Assembly (NCBI GenBank): GCA_017163975.1
Contig: JAFFSR010000227.1
Location: forward strand, 2,294,001 to 2,358,000
Length of the DNA: 64,000 nucleotides
DNA from: Anastatus disparis
Lineage: Eukaryota > Arthropoda > Insecta > Hymenoptera > Eupelmidae
Direction: 5' to 3'
Part shown: positions 60,685 to 64,000 of the stretch, piece after piece
Layout: the number at the start of each line of letters is the position of its first letter
Position numbering within the stretch: position 1 is the stretch's first letter
Made by a program: the position numbers and the translations under genes
The notes under the pieces: model-generated
Seen by the model: only the letters and a program-made list of their open reading frames with translations
Databases searched by the model: none
What the model was told of the DNA's origin: nothing

Positions 60685-63502
60685 ATGGGTTCATGGAACT
60701 TAAGAGTCTTTAGACTTCTTCTTTACAAGAACTTTTTGATTCTAAAAAGACATTGGAAAATGACATTATTTGTAGAAATTTTGATTCCAATGATACTGTT
60801 TGCAAACATACGCAACTTAAGAGACTTAATATCGAAACCACCTCATACAATTGAAGAAAAAATTTTTCCATTAGAAAGCAAAGAACAATTATTACCAAGA
60901 GACATATCGTATTTAAATATTGTACCAGATAATTCATTTACACAAAGCTTTGCCAATGTTTTACAAAAATGTCTTAAAATGAACCCTGATACACGTGAGT
61001 TAAATGATTATAAACATATTATTTATATATTTTCTCATTCTCAGAAGATATATATATATATTTAATTCCTATAACTATTTATATATTTTTTTGTAGTAAT
61101 TATTTCAAGATTTGACGCAGAAGAAGATATATTAAAAGTAAACCAGGTTAACCATATCAAATACGAAAATCAAAATATGATTTCTATAATTTTCGAAAAT
61201 AGAAGCATTGACTTTTCTACCAAAGATCTAGTCTATAAAATTCAAATGCCTAAGCCGTTTTCTACAAGTTTATATAATAATAAACTTGAGTACCGTGAAG
61301 ATGAGTTCATAAAAAAATCTGTTGGTTTACAATTATGTTTGGATGAATCATTTATTAAAATAAAATTAAAGGAAAAACTTTATGATGTACTTGTATGTAC
61401 AGTTTAAAACTTTTGATTTTTTTATTTTAAATATACAGTCATTTTTGTCGATAAAAACAGATTTAAATTTTTTTTTAGATTTATACACAAAAATTTCCTA
61501 CTTTGAGACACGAAGAGTCGGACATGAGAGATCATATATTTAGAAAACTATTTTATTTATTTGTTTCATTAGCTTTTTTCTTTCCTTTATGTGTAGAAAT
61601 TTCAAGAGCATCTGAAGAAAAATTTTTTGGAGCAACTGTAAGTATACATTAATGAGAAAACAAAAGTAATGAGAAAATATTAATATAAAATTAATTTTTA
61701 GTTATTAATGTCAATGAATGGCGTTTCTTATCTTTTAAACATACTAAGCTGGCTATTCATCGGTTTAATTTTTAGTATTTTTTATGCTGTGATTTTGTTG
61801 CACTTTTTTGCAACAGGTGTTCCACTTTTCTACTATGGGAATCCAATTATATATTGGCTAATAATTACCGTGCATGTTATGTATTTAAAGGCATTTGGTT
61901 TAAATATGTCATCAAACTTTTCCGAGGGTGAAAAATATTTTTTGTTTAATATATCATTAATGAAAAAAGTATTAAAAAATCAAGTGTTTTATTAATTCTT
62001 TTCTAGCTCCTTTCTTGATCACAGGGATTACAATTATATACTTTAGTACAACTATACTTGGAGTATTAGATATCAAACAAGATGTTTTTCCATACTTACT
62101 AGTACTAGGGACAATTTTTCCTAATATTTTTCTAGGCAAAATATTAGAGGGAATTAACTATTATGAAAGTATAAGTATGCAATCATATATTATTATGTAA
62201 TGATATCAATTGATATTGTCACTACTGTTCTTAATATCTTTCTGTTAGATGTAGGTCTTCAGTGGAGTAATTTGTCCGAATATTATAATTGTGGATGTCG
62301 AGCACCTATAATCTTATTATTCAGTTTTTCTTTCGTTGGAATTATTCAATATTTTATTACATGCAATAATAATTATGATCAACCTGAAAAACATAAAATT
62401 TCTGAAGGCTTTTTTAATTTTCTTCAAGTATGAGATAATAATTTTTCATACCAGTGCGTTAAACTATAAGTACTCGTGCCATTGATCTGCACAAGCAAAT
62501 AATCCGTACATTATTGCAGTCATACGAGTATTAATAATTTAACGCACTTGTAATCCATAAATATTTTATTAACACATGAAATTTCACGTTAATAATTTGA
62601 TATTTCATTATATAAAATGCAATTTTGCGTTCGCTGTGCCAAAGATTTATTTTTAATTATTATCTTAGTTGGTTTATTGCCAAAATATAATTTTATTACT
62701 TATTTTAGTGTTTTAAAAAATCTCCTAAATGTGTAAGTTTGAACCACGAAAAAAATGATTGTAAAGGATTATTCGAACCAACCGAAGAAACTGGTACTCC
62801 AATTATCAGAATTAGTGATTTGTCTAAAATTTATTCGGTCAATAATAAAACGGTAGAACTTTTTTATATTCTCATTGAAATTTGTTATCATAGTGAAATA
62901 ACGATTTTATAACTACTTATTATATTAAGCAGATAATGCGCGCACTTAGACGCATCTCGATCGATTTCTTAAAAGGACAAACTACTGTCCTTTTTGGACA
63001 CAATAAATCTGGAAAATCTTTAATAATATCAATTTTAACAGGTAGATAAATTAAAAATAATATACAATTTGATTATAAAGATAAAATATTAAAAAATTTT
63101 TTTTATTAAAGGATTGATAAGTCCAACAAACGGTAAAATATTTATAAACGGTAAAAAGAAAAAATCTTTGAATGAAATATTAAACGTTGGAACATGCCCT
63201 CAAGAAAATTGGCTTTTTCAAGGTCTTTCTGTGACTCAACATTTAGAATTTTTCGGCACAGTGCGTATGAGTTTTTTTATTAGAAATATATTTAGTAATA
63301 TTAAAAAAATTATATTTTTATACTGTATTAAATATTGTAGTTGAAAAGTAAAAACAAACCAAAAGCTGCTATTCGACAAGATATAAAAAATCTTCTTCAC
63401 GAATTTAAATTATTAGAGAATAAAAATGCTTTACCTCATGAATTATCTAACAGTCAAAAACGACGACTCAATCTTGCAATCGCTTTAATAGGAGACCCAA
63501 GT
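60685..63502 (+). CDS. ABCA-family ABC transporter, N-terminal half, 10 exons, runs off the window
   Basis: Exons are 60685-60994, 61097-61392, 61479-61637, 61702-61927, 62007-62174, 62249-62427, 62709-62852, 62933-63041, 63112-63260 and 63341-63502, all GT-AG and in phase, giving 634 residues so far. The start (LLLYKNFLILKRHW followed by a membrane segment) is the ABCA signature. A luminal loop of about 180 aa, several membrane segments and a GLQWSNL block follow. The first nucleotide-binding domain has Walker A GHNKSGKS (residues 516-523, normally GHNGAGKT), Q-loop CPQENWLFQGLSV and a signature LSNSQKRRLNLAIALIGDPS (615-634, normally LSGGQ). Both signature glycines are gone. The Walker B exon is not seen before the window ends. 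ABCA proteins move lipids. This may be a diverged lineage-specific paralogue or a decaying gene. Confidence 0.8.
62453..62548. mobile_element. 96-bp hairpin MITE in ABCA intron
   Basis: AGTGCGTTAAACTATAAGTA is mirrored, with small gaps, by TTAATAATTTAACGCACT, and ACTCGT by ACGAGT. It lies in the 281-bp intron between exons 6 and 7. Confidence 0.65.
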
Positions 63503-64000
63503 GTAAGCTTAATTTTTTTAATAGTATATTATGCGCCAAGAGGAAAAAATAAGATGTTCGCTCTCGCGCTTAACTGTCGCCCAAGCGTAGCGAGGACTAC
63601 ACTTACGCGGGGGCGAGGAGTCTACTTTTTCCTCGAGCGCAATATGCATTTTTTTAACATCCCCAGCGAAAAGTTCTTTACACAAAATTATTTTATAAAT
63701 TAAAATTGATACATAAAAAAACTAGGATCACAAAATATTTTAAATAATAGTATGCTAATAAATTCTTATTAAATATAATTCGTATAAAATTTATTTCCAA
63801 AAGCACGGCATTTATAAAACAAGATCTAATAATGAATCAGTGGAAGAAAACAATAAATAATAATTCATTAAAAATCACATAAATCAGATATTATTTGAAA
63901 GATTTAAAATAAAAAATCAATAAATTATTAAAAATCACTTACATTAGAAATAAAATTTCTGGTTCATATTCCAAATAAATGTAGAACTCTAACAATATGT
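63503..64000. other. ABCA intron and window end
   Basis: The sequence after the donor at 63503 has no exon matching the expected Walker B region. It contains the hairpin element at 63527-63647 and then AT-rich DNA to the end of the window. Confidence 0.5.
63527..63647. mobile_element. GC-rich hairpin element in ABCA intron
   Basis: TATTATGCGCCAAGAGGAAA is mirrored by TTTCCTCGAGCGCAATATG, with a GC-rich interior. It resembles a small MITE and sits right after an exon. Confidence 0.6.

Noticed and set aside
63341..63703. Open frame extended past 63502 as the true end of the ABCA protein
   Set aside because: The residues after GDPS do not resemble the expected Walker B region, and a good donor (GTAAGC) sits at 63503. 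The extension reads into a hairpin element.

Overview
The window is nuclear DNA from an AT-rich animal genome, most likely an insect. The evidence is short GT-AG introns of about 60-100 bp, arthropod-type core promoter elements, GAGA/CTCT-rich leaders, and orthologues of standard metazoan genes. A hymenopteran (parasitoid-wasp-like) genome is my best guess, but nothing in the sequence fixes the order. There are no bacterial genes and no CRISPR.

Layout. Positions 684-6636 (+) hold an 8-exon golgin-245/GOLGA4-type trans-Golgi tether with a C-terminal GRIP domain. Positions 7380-8415 (-) hold a two-exon TMEM177 orthologue (mitochondrial inner membrane, COX2 assembly). Positions 10035-14629 (-) hold a 13-exon coiled-coil protein of about 615 aa whose basic C-terminal tail is rich in S/T-P-x-K sites. 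Positions 15420-15970 are a decayed mariner relic. Positions 18714-20553 (+) hold Eaf (ELL-associated factor) in 5 exons behind a long microsatellite-rich leader.

The most striking region is 21960-51371. A chondroitin polymerizing factor (CHPF-type) gene on the minus strand has exons 2-6 at 21960-24044 and exon 1 at 50717-51371. The two parts join in perfect phase across a 26.7-kb first intron. Inside that intron, on the opposite strand, lies a head-to-tail array of eight nearly identical 2.96-kb units (26963 to about 50573). Each unit carries its own TATA/Inr promoter, a single-exon ALYREF/THOC4-like mRNA-export adaptor gene and a poly(A) signal. Only some copies are open; the others have 1-nt homopolymer indels, and several lesions are shared between copies, as expected from local unequal exchange. 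The encoded protein keeps the N-terminal UAP56-binding motif and the RRM, but has four acidic/Asn-rich repeats where ALYREF has its RGG tail.

Positions 52.7-60.4 kb are a transposon graveyard: a 1.27-kb foldback, tRNA-like SINE pieces, a TTAA-flanked 107-bp MITE, and a long palindromic element (57841-60412). That palindrome is interrupted by a second TTAA-flanked element (58664-60285) carrying a snapback hairpin, two GC-rich islands, repeated small palindromes and an 18-bp minisatellite. The right end (60685-63502, continuing off the window) is the first half of an ABCA-type ABC transporter whose ATP-binding cassette has a degenerate signature motif.
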